DNA of 64,000 bases, taken from positions 165,307,849-165,371,848 of the forward strand of contig NC_133655.1 in NCBI RefSeq assembly GCF_009905375.1, given 5' to 3'. How positions within the stretch are numbered: the stretch's first letter is position 1; each line of letters begins with the position of its first letter. The notes below the pieces were generated by a model. The model was given only the letters and a program-made list of their open reading frames with translations. It searched no databases and had not been told where the DNA came from. This stretch comes from Apium graveolens (lineage: Eukaryota; Streptophyta; Magnoliopsida; Apiales; Apiaceae). A program made the position numbers and the translations under genes. Below are positions 10,537-23,099 of this stretch, piece by piece.

Positions 10537-13500
10537 TGTGGCGCCCTCCAAACCCGGGTCAGAAGTTTGGGGTCCACACACACACCTTAATTATAACCTG
10601 CTTATAATAATAATAAAGATAATAATAATATATGCAATGACCCTACTTACCAACCACCACGGACCGCAACAGGTTAAAGTATGCACACAAGCCAAACACA
10701 CTAATATATTACAAACCGTTCAAATCCCAACTATTTCAAATTCAAACTGAGTATTGAACATTATTACAAACTTTTACAAACTTAAATTATTCCAAAAGAA
10801 GCCTACTAGCTCAGCTTTCTCAACCTGAACCCCTAGCTCTCGCGCTGGACTGGGGATCCTCTTTACCAACTGGTTCCTTTTTAACTGGAAAGAATATAAA
10901 CAACATCGCACGAATGAGCTAACTAGCTCAGCAAGTCACAATGACAAAACTGAGAATAATGATCATCAGGTGAATATGGTTATGATATCAAGTGAACAAT
11001 GGATTATGATTTAGAATTGGATATTATACTTTTAATTTAAAACCAAGGTTAGGCTGCTGATCAGTCACGCACTAACCCCGAGCAAGGCACAAAGCATTAC
11101 TCTAACTACTGGATCCAAGGCACACATTGGCCTAACTTGACCATTATATGGTCTGACCACGAATCTGGTCCATAATTTTATAAAAAAACAATCCAATTCT
11201 AACATAATAACAGAGTATGCAATAATAAACAATAACTGAAATCATTAACAACAATAAATGTTTAACAATGAAAGGATTTCAATCCTTGTAAGGATCAATA
11301 AGGCAATTTAAAAGCTTGAATGCTGGGTAATGAAAGAATTGGATAACAAAGGAATCAACGTTTCAAGGTTTCAGGGATTCGATCTTTCAAAGTATAAGAT
11401 ACCATGGGTTGAGTATATAATAGTTCATTTCAGTGTTTGGTATTTAGTTTGTATGTATTTGTAGAGTAGTATCGTAGATTTGTGGTTCTTGTTTGGGTAT
11501 ACAATAATCAATGGATTAGAAAGAATATGATTCATGGCTCAAGGACAATAACTGAAATCAGGATTTAGGGTTCTGTGCTTCAAAGCACTTGCAATATCAC
11601 AGGATTATCAAGTACTACAATATCTCGAGAAAGTTCAGAATACTTGCCTAATATTAGCTTACTACACTGCACTCGTTTCCAATCACAACCGTCTTACTCC
11701 TCAACTATATGTTTCCCTTTCTTACGTCTTGCCTCTTCTGATCACATATTATAAGCATCTATCAATAATTTACTCATGGAATTCTATTCAACACATACTT
11801 TTATCTACCCTTCGTTTTACCCAAATCCGATTAACGGATTGAAAGTTATGCAATAATCAAGTAAACATCGAATATATAGACCGATAGTCAATTAACAAGT
11901 CACATATAGCACATAATACATCACGTAATCAATGAAATATTATTTATAAAGAAGTCTCGGGTCATAAATAGGCTTTCTGGTATTTAAAATGATTTTTAAA
12001 ACATTTTTCGGAATTAAAACGGGTCGTTGGATCAATTTCGGGTTAATAAACAGGGTTCGGTTGGCCCATTCTAGCTCCGAAATAATTTTAGAATAATTAT
12101 CGCGCCTTGGAAATAATTTAGAATAATATTTTAAAGTTCGAAACTATTTTTCAGAATTTTTAAATCATTTTTAAATAATTAAATCTAATTAAATAACTAA
12201 TTAAAATCAATTAATAATTAATTAAATCAATTAATCAATTGATTTTCGAATTAATTGACCAATTAATCAATTATAAATTAACTAAAATTAATTAACTAAT
12301 TAATTTAGATTTATTTGTGAATTAAAAATAATTTTCAGAATTAAAATAATAATTTTTAGAATTTTCAGAATTTAAAAATGAATTTTTATAATAAAAATAA
12401 ATAGGAAATATGATTTTTAAACATTTTATAAACAGGAATCCTAAATTTGCAAAGTCTGGAAACTTCAGGGACCTAACAGTATCGTCCCCAAAAGTCCAGG
12501 GACCAAACTGCAATTTTACACCCCGTCGCCGGAAAAGAGTCGGGTTCGCCGGAGAACACGTTCCCGGCATCCTCACCCCACCAACACCTCCAGATCACAT
12601 CTACATCACATCAGGAACACAACCATGCAATCAATTCATCCTAACAATCCCTGAGTTGGCCGGAATTTGGCCGTGAAGTTTTCCAGTTTCCGGCGGACAT
12701 CGGAAAACTTCAAAACACAACTCCCTTCTCTACAGACCTCGTTGGTTCATGAAACTTATACGACTAGATTGCAAATTTCACAGAGAACACAACCCACTAT
12801 AACACAACTTCAATCTATCACAGAATAAGAAACCCCCAAATTTCAATTAAGAACATTCATCTGGGTTATAAACCCTAATTTTGAAATTCGAAAATTAAAC
12901 CCACTTTTGAGCATGTTATTGAACTCCAAATCAGACGTATGACATATGAAAATTATCAGAAAAACAAGCTCTACAACATGGAATCATCAAATCATACAAA
13001 CAATCATCCGAACAAAAATTCATATTTTTAATAAAATAAATTCGAAAATAAATAATTTTTTAGAAAAATAACCTTGATTTCTGCAGTGAAACAAAGCTCA
13101 GAATCTGATAGAACACCTCAAATCCTTCGTTTTGGTTACTCAAGCTTTGAAAACAGAGATCGGTAACGCCTTCGTTTTGCTGTTTGATTCTTAGAACAGT
13201 TTATGTAATTAGGGTTTTTCTCTGAAAATTATATAATTAACTATCTGCAAATGATTTTGATACGAAATAAAATACGGAAAAAGGCTATTTATAATTACGG
13301 AAAATTAGTATCCCGTTGGATCATTCCCGATATAAAACGGTACGTTTATTTGTAAAAACTGATCCAAACGGTATCGGTTTTCGGGATAATTATCCAAATC
13401 AGTACAATTTGTACTGCGGTCTTGGTCTCAGCGCCTGGTTACACGTATTACGAAGTGATAATTGGGATAGTTTAATAAAAAGCTCCCGTTTATCGAAAAT

Positions 13501-13973
13501 ACGGGTTTTATTGATTTACCGAAAAGAATATTGTATCGAAAATGTTGCACCGGGACCCGCGCAGGACAAACTGTAAGCCGGATCCAAAAAGTCGAAACAT
13601 GGAATATGCTCGGAATATTACAATTAGGTTAGGAAGGAGTTCTCGAAAGAGTTTCGGGTTCCAAAAACGTAACAACGGGTGACGTCGGTTGGTTCCCGTT
13701 TTTATAAAATAGACTTTAATTACCCGGAAAAAGATTTTAGAAATTTCATATGATTCTTATAAATCCATAAACCAATATTAAAATAATTAGGAAGATATGA
13801 CAATTATTTATATTTTATTTTGGACATATAAAAATTAAAATACTCAATTAATATTATTTTTGAATATTCAAGTACAGATAACACTTAACAATTAGCTCAC
13901 ATAATAGATACTGAACACACATAATAATTATATAATAGCAAAAATAATTACATGATATATCCCGGATATTACA
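10537..13973 (-). repeat. 3' LTR of element C (3437 bp)
   Basis: On the plus strand it runs from TGTGGCGCCC to GGATATTACA; read on the minus strand it is TGTAAT...GGCGCCACA. A minus-strand TATA box (TATAAATAG) lies at 13284-13292, giving a U3 of about 680 bases and an unusually long R-U5 of over 2.7 kb. An A/T-only stretch rich in AATTAATT words lies near 12150-12400. It carries 20 bases absent from the other LTR, bounded by a 9-base direct repeat at 13898-13906 and 13918-13926. ORFs inside it recur in the other LTR and are not credible genes. Confidence 0.92.
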
Positions 13974-13991
13974 TCCTTCCCCCTTAAAAGG
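13974..13991 (-). promoter_or_regulatory. Polypurine tract of element C
   Basis: On the minus strand the run AAGGGGGAAGGA immediately precedes the LTR, the position required for plus-strand priming. Confidence 0.85.
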
Positions 13992-14009
13992 ATTCTGTCC
14001 TCAGAATCT

Positions 14010-15527
14010 CTAAGAAAACAAATAAGGGTATTTTTCTCTCATATCACTTTCTAACTCCCAGGTTGACTCTTTAACCTTTGGGTTGCTCCACAATACTCTT
14101 ACTAACTTTATCATTTTATTTCTCAATACTTTCTCTCTTTCCTCTAGAATCTCTATCGGACTCTCTACATATGATAAATCTGCTTGAAGTTCTACTGGCT
14201 CATATTCTATTATATGCATGGAGTCTGGATTATATTTCTTAAGCATTGATATGTGAAAAACATTGTGAATGTGCTCCATATGCGGAGGTAACGCCAACTC
14301 GTAAGCTACTTTGCTAATACGCTTTAGGATTTCAAAAGGTCCGACATATCTTGGGTTTAGCTTCCCTTTCTTCCCAAACCTCGTTAGTCCTTTCCACGGT
14401 GATACTTTCAATAATACTAAGCTTCCTTCTTCAAATTCCATGTCTTTTCTTGACTGGTCTGCATATTTCCTTTGACGATCTTGTGCGGCTATTAATCTTT
14501 TCTGGATAATTTCAACAACTTCCTTTGTCTGTTGCACCAATTCAGGTCCGAGTATTTTGCGTTCTCCTACTTCGTCCCAATATACTGGAGATCTACATTT
14601 GCGTCCATAAAGGGCTTCATAAGGTGGCATCCCAATACTGGCGTGATAACTGTTGTTATAAGCAAACTCTACTAGGGGTAAATGCTCGTCCCAACTTCCT
14701 TTGAAATCAATAGCACAAACACGTAGCATGTCCTCGATTGTCTGGATCGTTCTTTCACTTTGGCCATCCGTTTGGGGGTGATAGGCCGTACTCATATTCA
14801 ATCTTGTTCCCAAACATTCTTGAAAACTCTTCCAAAATCTTGAATTAAATCTTGGATCTCGATCAGATACAATAGACACTGGAACTCCATGACGAACTAC
14901 GATCTCTTTCAAGTACATATGAACTAACTTGTCGAGCGAAAACCTTTCATTTATAGGCAGAAAATGAGCTGACTTGGTAAGTCTATCTACTATAACCCAA
15001 ATGGCATCATGATTAGCCCTTGTCCTTGGTAATCCAACTATGAAATCCATGGTAATATGTTCCCACTTCCATTCTGGAATCTCCAATGGTTGTAGCAATC
15101 CGCTTGGTCTCTGATGCTCTGCTTTAACTCTCTGACAGGTATAGCATTTGCTAATCCATTCCGCAATTTCCCTCTTCATATTTGGCCACCAATAATTCTT
15201 CTTTAAATCTCTGTACATTTTGGTACTCCCTGGATGGATGGAATATCTTGAACTATGTGCCTCTTGTAAAATTTCATTTTTTTCAGCTCCGTTACTGGTG
15301 GAATCCAAATTCTTGAAGAAAACCTAAGAATACCTTGATCATCTTGTTGCGTGCATAATTCCTCACCTACCAAACTATTTATATCTTGATCCATTACCTC
15401 TTTCTGGCATTTCTTTATTTTCTCCAATAACTCCGGTTGGAAAATCATATCGTACACTTTTGCTTCCTCAGGCTTGCAAATTCTAATCTCGAATTCCAAT
15501 TTTTGAAATTCTTTATATATCTCTTCA
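14010..15527 (-). pseudogene. pol: Element C integrase with chromodomain, one frameshift
   Basis: Integrase of a Tekay chromovirus. In order on the minus strand: linker ([10 protein letters not shown]), zinc finger HHCC ([11 protein letters not shown] to KCYTCQ), catalytic core with all three acids (Asp in TMDFIVGLP, Asp in [10 protein letters not shown], Glu in [10 protein letters not shown]), GPF/Y-type C-terminal region (RYVGPFEIL), and a terminal group II chromodomain ([14 protein letters not shown], then STWELE). The chromodomain is thought to steer chromovirus insertion to heterochromatin. The linker frame (15499-15203) and the integrase frame (15308-14010) are offset by one base; the probable cause is the seven-T run at 15277-15283. 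From there to the stop the frame is intact. Upstream pol lies at 40087 and beyond, separated by element D. Confidence 0.92.
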
Positions 15528-15532
15528 GGTAC
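15528..15532. other. Target-site duplication GGTAC, left copy (element D)
   Basis: GGTAC precedes the LTR start TGATAG at 15533 and recurs at 40087-40091 after the right LTR. Removing element D and one copy restores continuous element C coding sequence. Confidence 0.92.
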
Positions 15533-16101
15533 TGATAGGGATAAATAAATTATGATTGTATAATTAAATACTGCATTAATTGTACAAGCTGTGGGCTGCT
15601 GGGCCCAATAAAAATATATATGATACTCAGACCAGAAAGGTTAAGCCTGATGGACCAGATCAGGCCTGATGGAATAAAAAAGGCCCAAAAGCCCTGATTA
15701 TTAATTAATTTCGTAATTAATTAATAAGGGAAAAATCAGATTTTGAGAAGAGTCCCGATAAGGATATAAGTCCTTAGAGATTAGCCTCAAGAGGACCTAA
15801 AAGGATAAGGAATCAGTTTCCTACTATCTAGGACTCCAAAGTCCATTCTAATTATGAGACTTGCCCACCAAGTCCCCTATACCAAGTCCAATTCAAGGAC
15901 TCCCAACATCTATATAAGGGGTCTCACCCCACAAATCAGAACTACGTTTTTTGGCTTGATTCTCTAATTCACAGAGATACGTAGGCATCTCGTAAAGGCA
16001 GATCGAGCCACGAAACACGAGAGCAGCCATTAAAGGCCTTGAGCTCCCGAATCTTAGTAATAAATACAGCAAATAATAACCTTAGTTTTTTATCCATAAC
16101 A
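15533..16101 (+). repeat. 5' LTR of element D (569 bp)
   Basis: Runs from TGATAGGGAT to TCCATAACA. The TATA box TATATAAG is at 15911-15918, leaving an R-U5 of about 160 bases. The right copy is at 39518-40086. Confidence 0.93.
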
Positions 16102-16103
16102 TT

Positions 16104-16120
16104 TGGCGCCGTCTGTGGGA
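16104..16120 (+). promoter_or_regulatory. Primer binding site of element D
   Basis: TGGCGCCGTCTGTGGGA lies two bases after the 5' LTR. It starts with the TGGCGCC complement of a plant tRNA 3' end (CCA included). This form is typical of Tat-group elements; I cannot fix the exact donor tRNA. Confidence 0.8.
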
Positions 16121-16136
16121 AAGCACAACAACAACC

Positions 16137-17995
16137 ATGGCGAGAACACGGAGAACAATTGGAGCTCTGAAGGAAGGAACACCATCAGGGACAACTCAGG
16201 TGATTTCGTCAACCGTGGAGGTTCCGCCCCATTCGACTTATGCATCTACTCAGGGGGATGCCCAGATAGGGGGAACTCAACCTCAGCCACAAGGGACAAC
16301 TCCCTCGATTATTCAAGGTACGAATCCTCAAGTTCAACAAGTACATATACCTGTGAATTCTCGACCCGTCGGGTATGAATATTCAACTGTTGTTACTACT
16401 AACCCCCCTTATGAGATGCCCCTTCGCCCTGAGGTTGGAGGAAGCGGATATGCTGGGCGAGGTGAAGCACGAGGGCAGTCACCCCCTATATACGAGGTTT
16501 GGGTCCTATTCCTGAGGATCGGGAATTTTCTGGTCCTTATACTGAGAGAGACTCCGAATCTTCGGATGATGAAGTGGCCCCGAAAAGGAGGCGTCCTGGA
16601 AAAGAGCCAATGGCCGATGGAAGGCAACGCCCCCAAAGCACCCCAGGGGCAAATCCCCAAGAAGTGCAGGAAAGGATCAGGGCTCATGAGGCTGAAATCC
16701 AAAGGCTGAGGCGTGATTTGGAGGCTCACCAGGCCACCAGACCCCAGATACCTCCTAGGGGGAGAAATCCTCCTCCTGTCATAGACCTGGATGGTCCGGT
16801 AAGAAGAAGGGCTGTTGTCCCAAGAACTGATCCAAGCAATCTCCTTCCCCTTGGAGATCCTGATGATCCAACTCCACCCTTCACAGAAGAGATAATGAAT
16901 GCCCATATCTCAAGGAAATTCAAGATGCCCACTATCAAAGCCTATGATGGCACGGGAGACCCCGCTAATCATGTTAGGACATTCTCTAATGCACTGCTGC
17001 TGCAACCCGTGAATGATGCTATAAAGTGTCGGGCCTTCCCTCAAACCCTGTTGGGTATGGCTCAAAGATGGTACAGTCGCCTGCCCCCAAATTCTATTGG
17101 ATCATTCAGAGAATTAAGTCAGGCTTTTATTAAGCAATTCATCAGTGGAAGAGTCCATGAGAAAAGTTCAGCATCTCTTATGAGTCTTGTGCAGGGAGCT
17201 AAGGAATCCTTGAGAGATTACCTGAATCGTTTTACAAAGGAGGCTTTAAAAGTCCCAGACCTTGATGATAAGATAGCCATGATAGCACTGCAACAAGGAA
17301 CTAGGGATGAGTTTTTCAAGATGTCTTTGGCCAAACGACCCCCTGAGAGCATGTTGCAGCTCCAAGAGAGGGCAGGGAAGTATATCAAGGTTGAAGAAAG
17401 TATGAGGAATACCGTAGTAAGTAATGAGCCCACTGGAGGCAAGAAGCGGAAAGCTGATTTAGAATATATTGTAAAGGACAAATATCCTAGAACCGAACAA
17501 AACCCTGATTCAACCCCCAAGAAGGGAGGACCTGGGCAAAAGTTCACTGAATACGCTAAGCTGAATGCTCCCAGAAGTCAGATTTTGATGGAGATTGAGA
17601 AAGACAGAGATATTCGCTGGCCTAAGCCCTTGAAGGCTGATCCCGCCAAGCTAGATAAGGGCAAGTATTGCAGGTTTCACAGAGATGTTGGCCATGACAC
17701 CGATGAGTGTAGGCAATTGAAAGATGAAATTGAGTTTTTGATTCGAAAAGGAAGATTGAACAAGTATACTGGAGATGGAGGGGACAGAAATAATAATGGA
17801 AGGAAGAACTTTGAAGATCGTAGGAGGGACCAAGACGATCAGGGGCGGAATCCCCAACCTAGAGGGCCGGTTATAAATGCAATTTTTGGAGGACCGCGAC
17901 GCCCTCGAGGGCCAGTGATAAACACGATCTTTGGAGGTCCAACTGCTGCTGGATTGTCCAAAAATTCCAGAAAGGCATATACTAGGGAGGTTATG
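16137..17995 (+). pseudogene. gag: Element D gag, frameshifted and cut by element F
   Basis: Starts at ATG 16137 in good context (ACAACCATGG), about 16 bases after the primer site. The first 120 codons (MARTRRTIGAL) are low-complexity. A frameshift near 16497 moves the frame to the one running from 16499. The capsid core is clear: MPTIKAYDGTGDPANHVRTF, CRAFPQTLLGMAQRWYSRLP, FRELSQAFIKQFISGR and ESLRDYLNRFTKEAL. A CRFHRDVGHDTDEC zinc-knuckle-like motif follows near residue 390 of this frame, then repeats of the type RGPVIN-IFGGP. The frame is open up to the insertion point: the last codon ATG (17993-17995) joins in frame to CAT at 31837, so gag and pol were one ORF. Confidence 0.88.
17991..17995. 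other. Target-site duplication TTATG, left copy (element F)
   Basis: TTATG precedes the LTR at 17996 and recurs at 31832-31836 after the right LTR. Element D coding sequence is restored across it. Confidence 0.92.
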
Positions 17996-20900
17996 TGTAA
18001 CACCCCCAGATCCGGGGTCGGGGATCCGGGTCGTCACGGTCTTTCTTTCCACAATATCACTTCACTTAATTAATAATAATAACCTTATGCAGTGACCGCA
18101 CACTAACATACACCACAACCCGTTATAGTCCCAGAGATGAAATTGAAATAAGTACAAGTCTTTGAATCCACCATTTAAAAGTTATTACAACCCAAAATGA
18201 TTACTTGATAAATTTACAGTTAATTGCCATTATCTGCCACAAGTTATAATTATACATAATTGATTCTCAAAAGTAGATGGTCTGATCTACAATAGATCTA
18301 CCTCTGCAGCTATAGCAGCTACAACATCAACGGGAAGACGCGGGACGCTTCCCACGCGCTTGCGCTGGGTCTGCTGGAGTCTGGCCATCTTTCCTAACTG
18401 TTGTTGTGTGATGAAGAAATAAAGCAAGGGTGAGCAGCAAGCCCACCAAAATAATATGTATAATGATTTACAATATATGAGCCTACTCATAATACTCATG
18501 AAAGTCTTGGTCAAAAGAAATGAACCAAGTTTGATATCTTAATGCGATGAAGTCGCAAAATATTCAGTATATATACATATATACTTTTCAAAATATTGGA
18601 AGTCCTCTTCCATGCATAATATACACAAAGTCCCAGTGTATAACTGTATAAAAAAAATATCGTTGCAAGGTGATCTCATATATCTAACCTTGTCTCAACG
18701 TTTTTCGGAAAATCTTTGTCATTCATAAGACAATTATTAATTAGATATAAGTTTAAAAGATGAGGTTACCAAATACCCCAATATACTTATATCTTTCCCA
18801 ATACTACTTGAACTACCACCGTTCAAGTTATAATCAGTTTCAAAAGTTCATCACATAGATGAGACTACAAGACAAGATTTGAATAGATTCAATCTTTGAA
18901 ATATTATTGAATGAAAAAATTATGAGATACTTTATTTAGTCCCGATATATATATATCCACATATATATCTCTAAAACATTTCCTGGAACCTCTGTTATGT
19001 AAAGTATGAACAGAGTTTGAAACATCCAATGAATTTTGGAAAGGAAAAGAATTTTGGCATAAACCAGATATCTTGCTGATCAGGCAAAGATACCAATAAG
19101 TAACCTTTTCTACTGTAGATGGATGAATTCCTCACCGGTCATCACCCTGGCCGCATTAGGACCTCGCGCTAGACCGTTACCCGGCCCCTCACGCGTTGAT
19201 GGACTGCCACCCAGCCACTTACACAATAATAGACCGTACCCCGGCCTGTCGCTTATGCCGACTCAATCAAATGGACTTACTTCCCGAACATTGGGCAAGT
19301 AATCAAATTGTTTTCTCAAAACAGCAACCTCGTTGCGAATATAAAATACACCACAGAGCCGGATTCCCCAGGTTTTGAGCGAGTATTTAAATCCCCTTAA
19401 AAGGAAGATCTTAAATATAAAAAAAAGAGTTTTGGGATCCACTCTGACTTTTAAAAATCATTTTGAAGACTCGAAAACACTTTAAAGAGTGTTTGGAGTA
19501 AAGCTGATTTAATGAAGTAAATCAGTCCCCAGAATATTTAGAAAATGACCGAATATTATTATTTAAATAATATTCCCATAAAGAATAGTCTTTATAAAAA
19601 TAATTGAAGTAGAAGTATTAAAATTTATACTTGAAACGAGTATTAAATAACCAAAGATATACTTATATGAAAGTATTATCTTTATTTGAATAATCGAAAA
19701 TAAGTTTGATTATTTACACCTTATTCTTTAATAAAATAAAGAATATATCTCAGCAATTAATCGGAGTCATAGATCCTCAAATGAATATTCAAATAATATT
19801 CATTAAATAATATAAACTGAGTCATAAGTCCTTGAATGAATATTCAAATAATATTCATTAAATAAAATAAAGGAGTCATACATCCTCAAATGAATATCCA
19901 AGTAATATTCAATAAATAATATAAAGGAGTCATAAGTCCTCGAATGAATATTCAAGATAATATTCATTAAATAAAATAAAGTTATCGAATAAACCTTATT
20001 CGATTAATAGTTTTGAAAACTATAACCATATATTTATATAAATATATATATTATACTCGGGATCCTCGACTCCCGGTTTAGAAAATATTTCCACCTTTTG
20101 GGTCCCTATACTAAGGGTATATGCAAGTTACCGCTATCCTCTAGCATATGTATTATCAACTGAATCAACAGATATATAAGGAAAGAATATGAAACAGGCA
20201 TGCATATATACCATAACAGCATGCTCCAATATATCGCAAAATTTGCTAATAACAATCATGCACTATCACAAGATAATGCATATACATATATTTACATCAC
20301 AACAACAGTATAACGGGTAGAAAACTTGCCTGAGCGACTTGGGGTGATAAAAGGCTCGGGACGAGTCTGGTAACCTATAAACAACAAGTAAGTTGGAATT
20401 AAACCAAAATCACTTGTAAATCTATAATTTAACTAACTTAGACTCTATCGCTTGTTTTGCGCTCACTGATTCGCTTAAGTCACTCGGGTACCCTCGGCTC
20501 CACCATTTTTAATAATTTAACCTTTACGAGTTTTAAAGCGATTCCTTCGCGAGTGTCTTACCAACTGCCTAACACACTTACCATAAATGTTTCATACATT
20601 AATTAACCCTTTTTGGTCTTTAATCTATGTTTCAAAGTAAGGCGAGGGAAAAAGTTTCGTTCGCGAAACGCCGTTACTTGAAACGGTCGTTTCTCCTAAA
20701 CCGTGCATCGGAATCGAACGAACTACATATCAAAACGAAGCTCGTAACATGAGCTATCTAAACATGGCAGTGGTCATAATCTAGCAGGGGGTTCTCGGGT
20801 CATAATGCTATGCACAAAAACAGTCCAAAGAAAATCGGACGTTACGACGGCTATGTTTACGCGATTTCCCAATTTTAAACCATACAAAACCAACCACAAA

Positions 20901-22126
20901 CCAACCTCAAATCCAACATACAACCAACATCCATCCTTATCACATCATAACAACCCCAACCAATTCAATTTAATCATTCATACTTATGCCTAAACTTAAC
21001 TTTAATCATACTTAAGTTCCTTTAAATCAAAACCACAACAATTACCATTCCATTTCACTACCATTCCAAATCCCAAACTCTAAATCATAACAACAAACTA
21101 CAATATCAACCCACTAATCAAAATCATCTTATAATATATAGGAATCTAGGGTTTGGAGATGGTATACCTTCCTTGAAGTGGTGGGTGGAGCTAGGAAGCC
21201 TTAAGAAGCTTTGAGAAGTCTTAAGAATGCTTGGATCTTCAAGAAAACAAGAAAAAGTTCAAGTTAAAAACTTGAAAACACTATTCATTGTCTTCTTCTT
21301 TGATTAAATGAAGAAGATTGAGAAGGAATTAATGGCTTAAACTCATGATATAGTCCTAACTAAGCATGAAGATGATTAGGGAATTATCTTACCAATTTAG
21401 GAAGCTTGGATCTTGGATTTTGAATTTCTCTTGCCTTTTGAATAGTGAAAAGCCGTGAGCAATGAAGAACAAGGCCTTGGTTGCTTTTGATTTTTGATGA
21501 AAGTGATTTTACTTGGCTTGGTTGATTGGTTTTTGTGCTTGCTTTAGTCAATTACCTTCTTGCCCTTAGATTTGTGTGGTTACAAAGCCACCACACCTCC
21601 TTCCTTCCCATGTCATGCTTATGTCATCCTCATGATGTCATCCTCCCTTCCTTGTCCTCTTTCTATTGGTTGGATGACATCATTCCCACTAATCCCTTTG
21701 ATTAACTTCCTAATCGTTTGCCTAATGACCGCTGATCTGTTATACGGTTCGCTTAACTTTCGTTTTCGTTTATCGTTTGAGGGATCATACCCGGGATCTT
21801 ATTACTTAGGTTCCCTTAACCTTTCTCAATATATTGTATTCCTTTTATGATCCTCTCTTATAATCCTTTAATTTAAATCCTTTTTTTTTCCTGTTACCTT
21901 ATACTCAATTCTTTCCGTATCTATTGGATTTCCGGGAAAAATCAAAGTGTTCGGATTTGGATTCTGACGATCTTTACATACACTTATATCCCATATAAAG
22001 TACTAATAAAATCTCAGAATATCCATATCAGAACCCCTACATAGTGTGGCATGAAAAGTTTTCTCATTCAGCAAAAACACTATTCATAAGGGTTTCAAAA
22101 ATTTCTCAAAAATTGGGGTTATTACA
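17996..22126 (-). repeat. 3' LTR of element F (4131 bp)
   Basis: On the plus strand it runs from TGTAACACCCCC to GGGTTATTACA. It contains four tandem 55-58-base units at 19765-19981. A possible minus-strand TATA element lies in the AT-rich stretch near 21129-21141, with low certainty. Small ORFs inside recur in the other LTR. Confidence 0.92.
19765..19981. repeat. Four tandem units in element F left LTR
   Basis: Units of 55-58 bases, each starting GAGTCATA and containing GAATATTCAA then AATATTCATTAAATAA. The same array is at 29468-29685 in the other LTR, so it predates the insertion. Confidence 0.8.
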
Positions 22127-22139
22127 GTCTCCCCTCCTT
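22127..22139 (-). promoter_or_regulatory. Polypurine tract of element F
   Basis: Minus-strand run AAGGAGGGGAGAC directly precedes the LTR. Its preservation fits recent mobility of an otherwise gutted element. Confidence 0.8.
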
Positions 22140-22910
22140 AAAAGGATTCCGTCCCGGAATCAGATAGAAATAAATAGGGATACCTTCTTAGTATTGCACT
22201 TTCTAACTCTCAAGTCAATTTTCCCACATTGTGGTTCTACCATCAAACTCTGACTAGTTTGATAACCTTTCCCCTAAGCACTTGTCCCTTTTCGATCTAT
22301 AACCCTTTCTGGTTGCTCCCTATAGGGTATGCCTGGTCGCATGCCTATGCGCTCATATGCCCCTAATTATCTGGCATCCGAATTACATTTTCTTAACATT
22401 GATACGTGAAACACGTTACGACCTGCTACATGTTCGGGGTTAGGGCTAGCTCATATGCTAACTTCCCAAACGTCTTAATATATCCAAGGGTCCAACAAAT
22501 TGTAGTCTTAGCTTTCCTTTCTTTCCGAACCTCATCAATCCTTTCCAAGGGATACCTATAACATTACTAGGTCCCCTATTTCATACTCTTTATCCTTTCG
22601 TGTCAAATCAAAATACTTATCATGTCCATCTTGGGCTACTACCAGCCGTCCTCTGATTAGATCTATCATATCCTTGGTCCTTTGGACTACTGCGGGTCCG
22701 AGCATCTTGCGCTCTACAACTTCATCCTAACATAAGGGAGATCGACATTGTCTTCCCTCAAGGATCTCATAAGGCGATATCTCAATACTGACATATGATC
22801 TATTGTCATAAGAAAACTCAATCCGCGTTATGTGATCATTCAAATTTCTTTCAAGTCTATTGCACAGACTCTCATTATAGCTTCTAGATTTATAGCTTTT
22901 GCTTCTTAAT
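22140..22910 (-). pseudogene. Element F integrase C-terminal relic
   Basis: No open frame remains, but a mixed-frame minus-strand translation matches the element C integrase tail. Around 22480-22570 I read an [18 protein letters not shown] block; around 22740-22850, an IEFSYDN then PYEILEGRQCRSP-like block; near 22870, an RVCAIDL block. The order matches Tekay integrase. Many single-base gains and losses scramble the frame, and I see no chromodomain with confidence. Confidence 0.6.
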
Positions 22911-23099
22911 ACCCATTCTTTTCCAGTTCGTAATCGCTACTACCTTCCGTTCCTAATATTATACTGGTTATACTTTTGCTCGCTAGCGTTCTATAACCCT
23001 TTATTAACCACGTCAACCTTAGTATCACGAATGTGTTTCCATTCCGAATACTACCACAACTTTACTACTCCTTTTTCAGCTGCTTCTATCTTTGGAAGC

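Noticed and set aside
12322..12676. ORFs of 84-88 codons on both strands, also at 46146-46500
   Set aside because: They lie inside the two LTR copies of element C and overlap each other; no domain or codon pattern supports them.
18287..18514. 75-codon minus-strand ORF with a hydrophobic stretch, repeated at 27990-28217
   Set aside because: Identical because both lie in the LTRs of element F; identity reflects recent insertion, not constraint.
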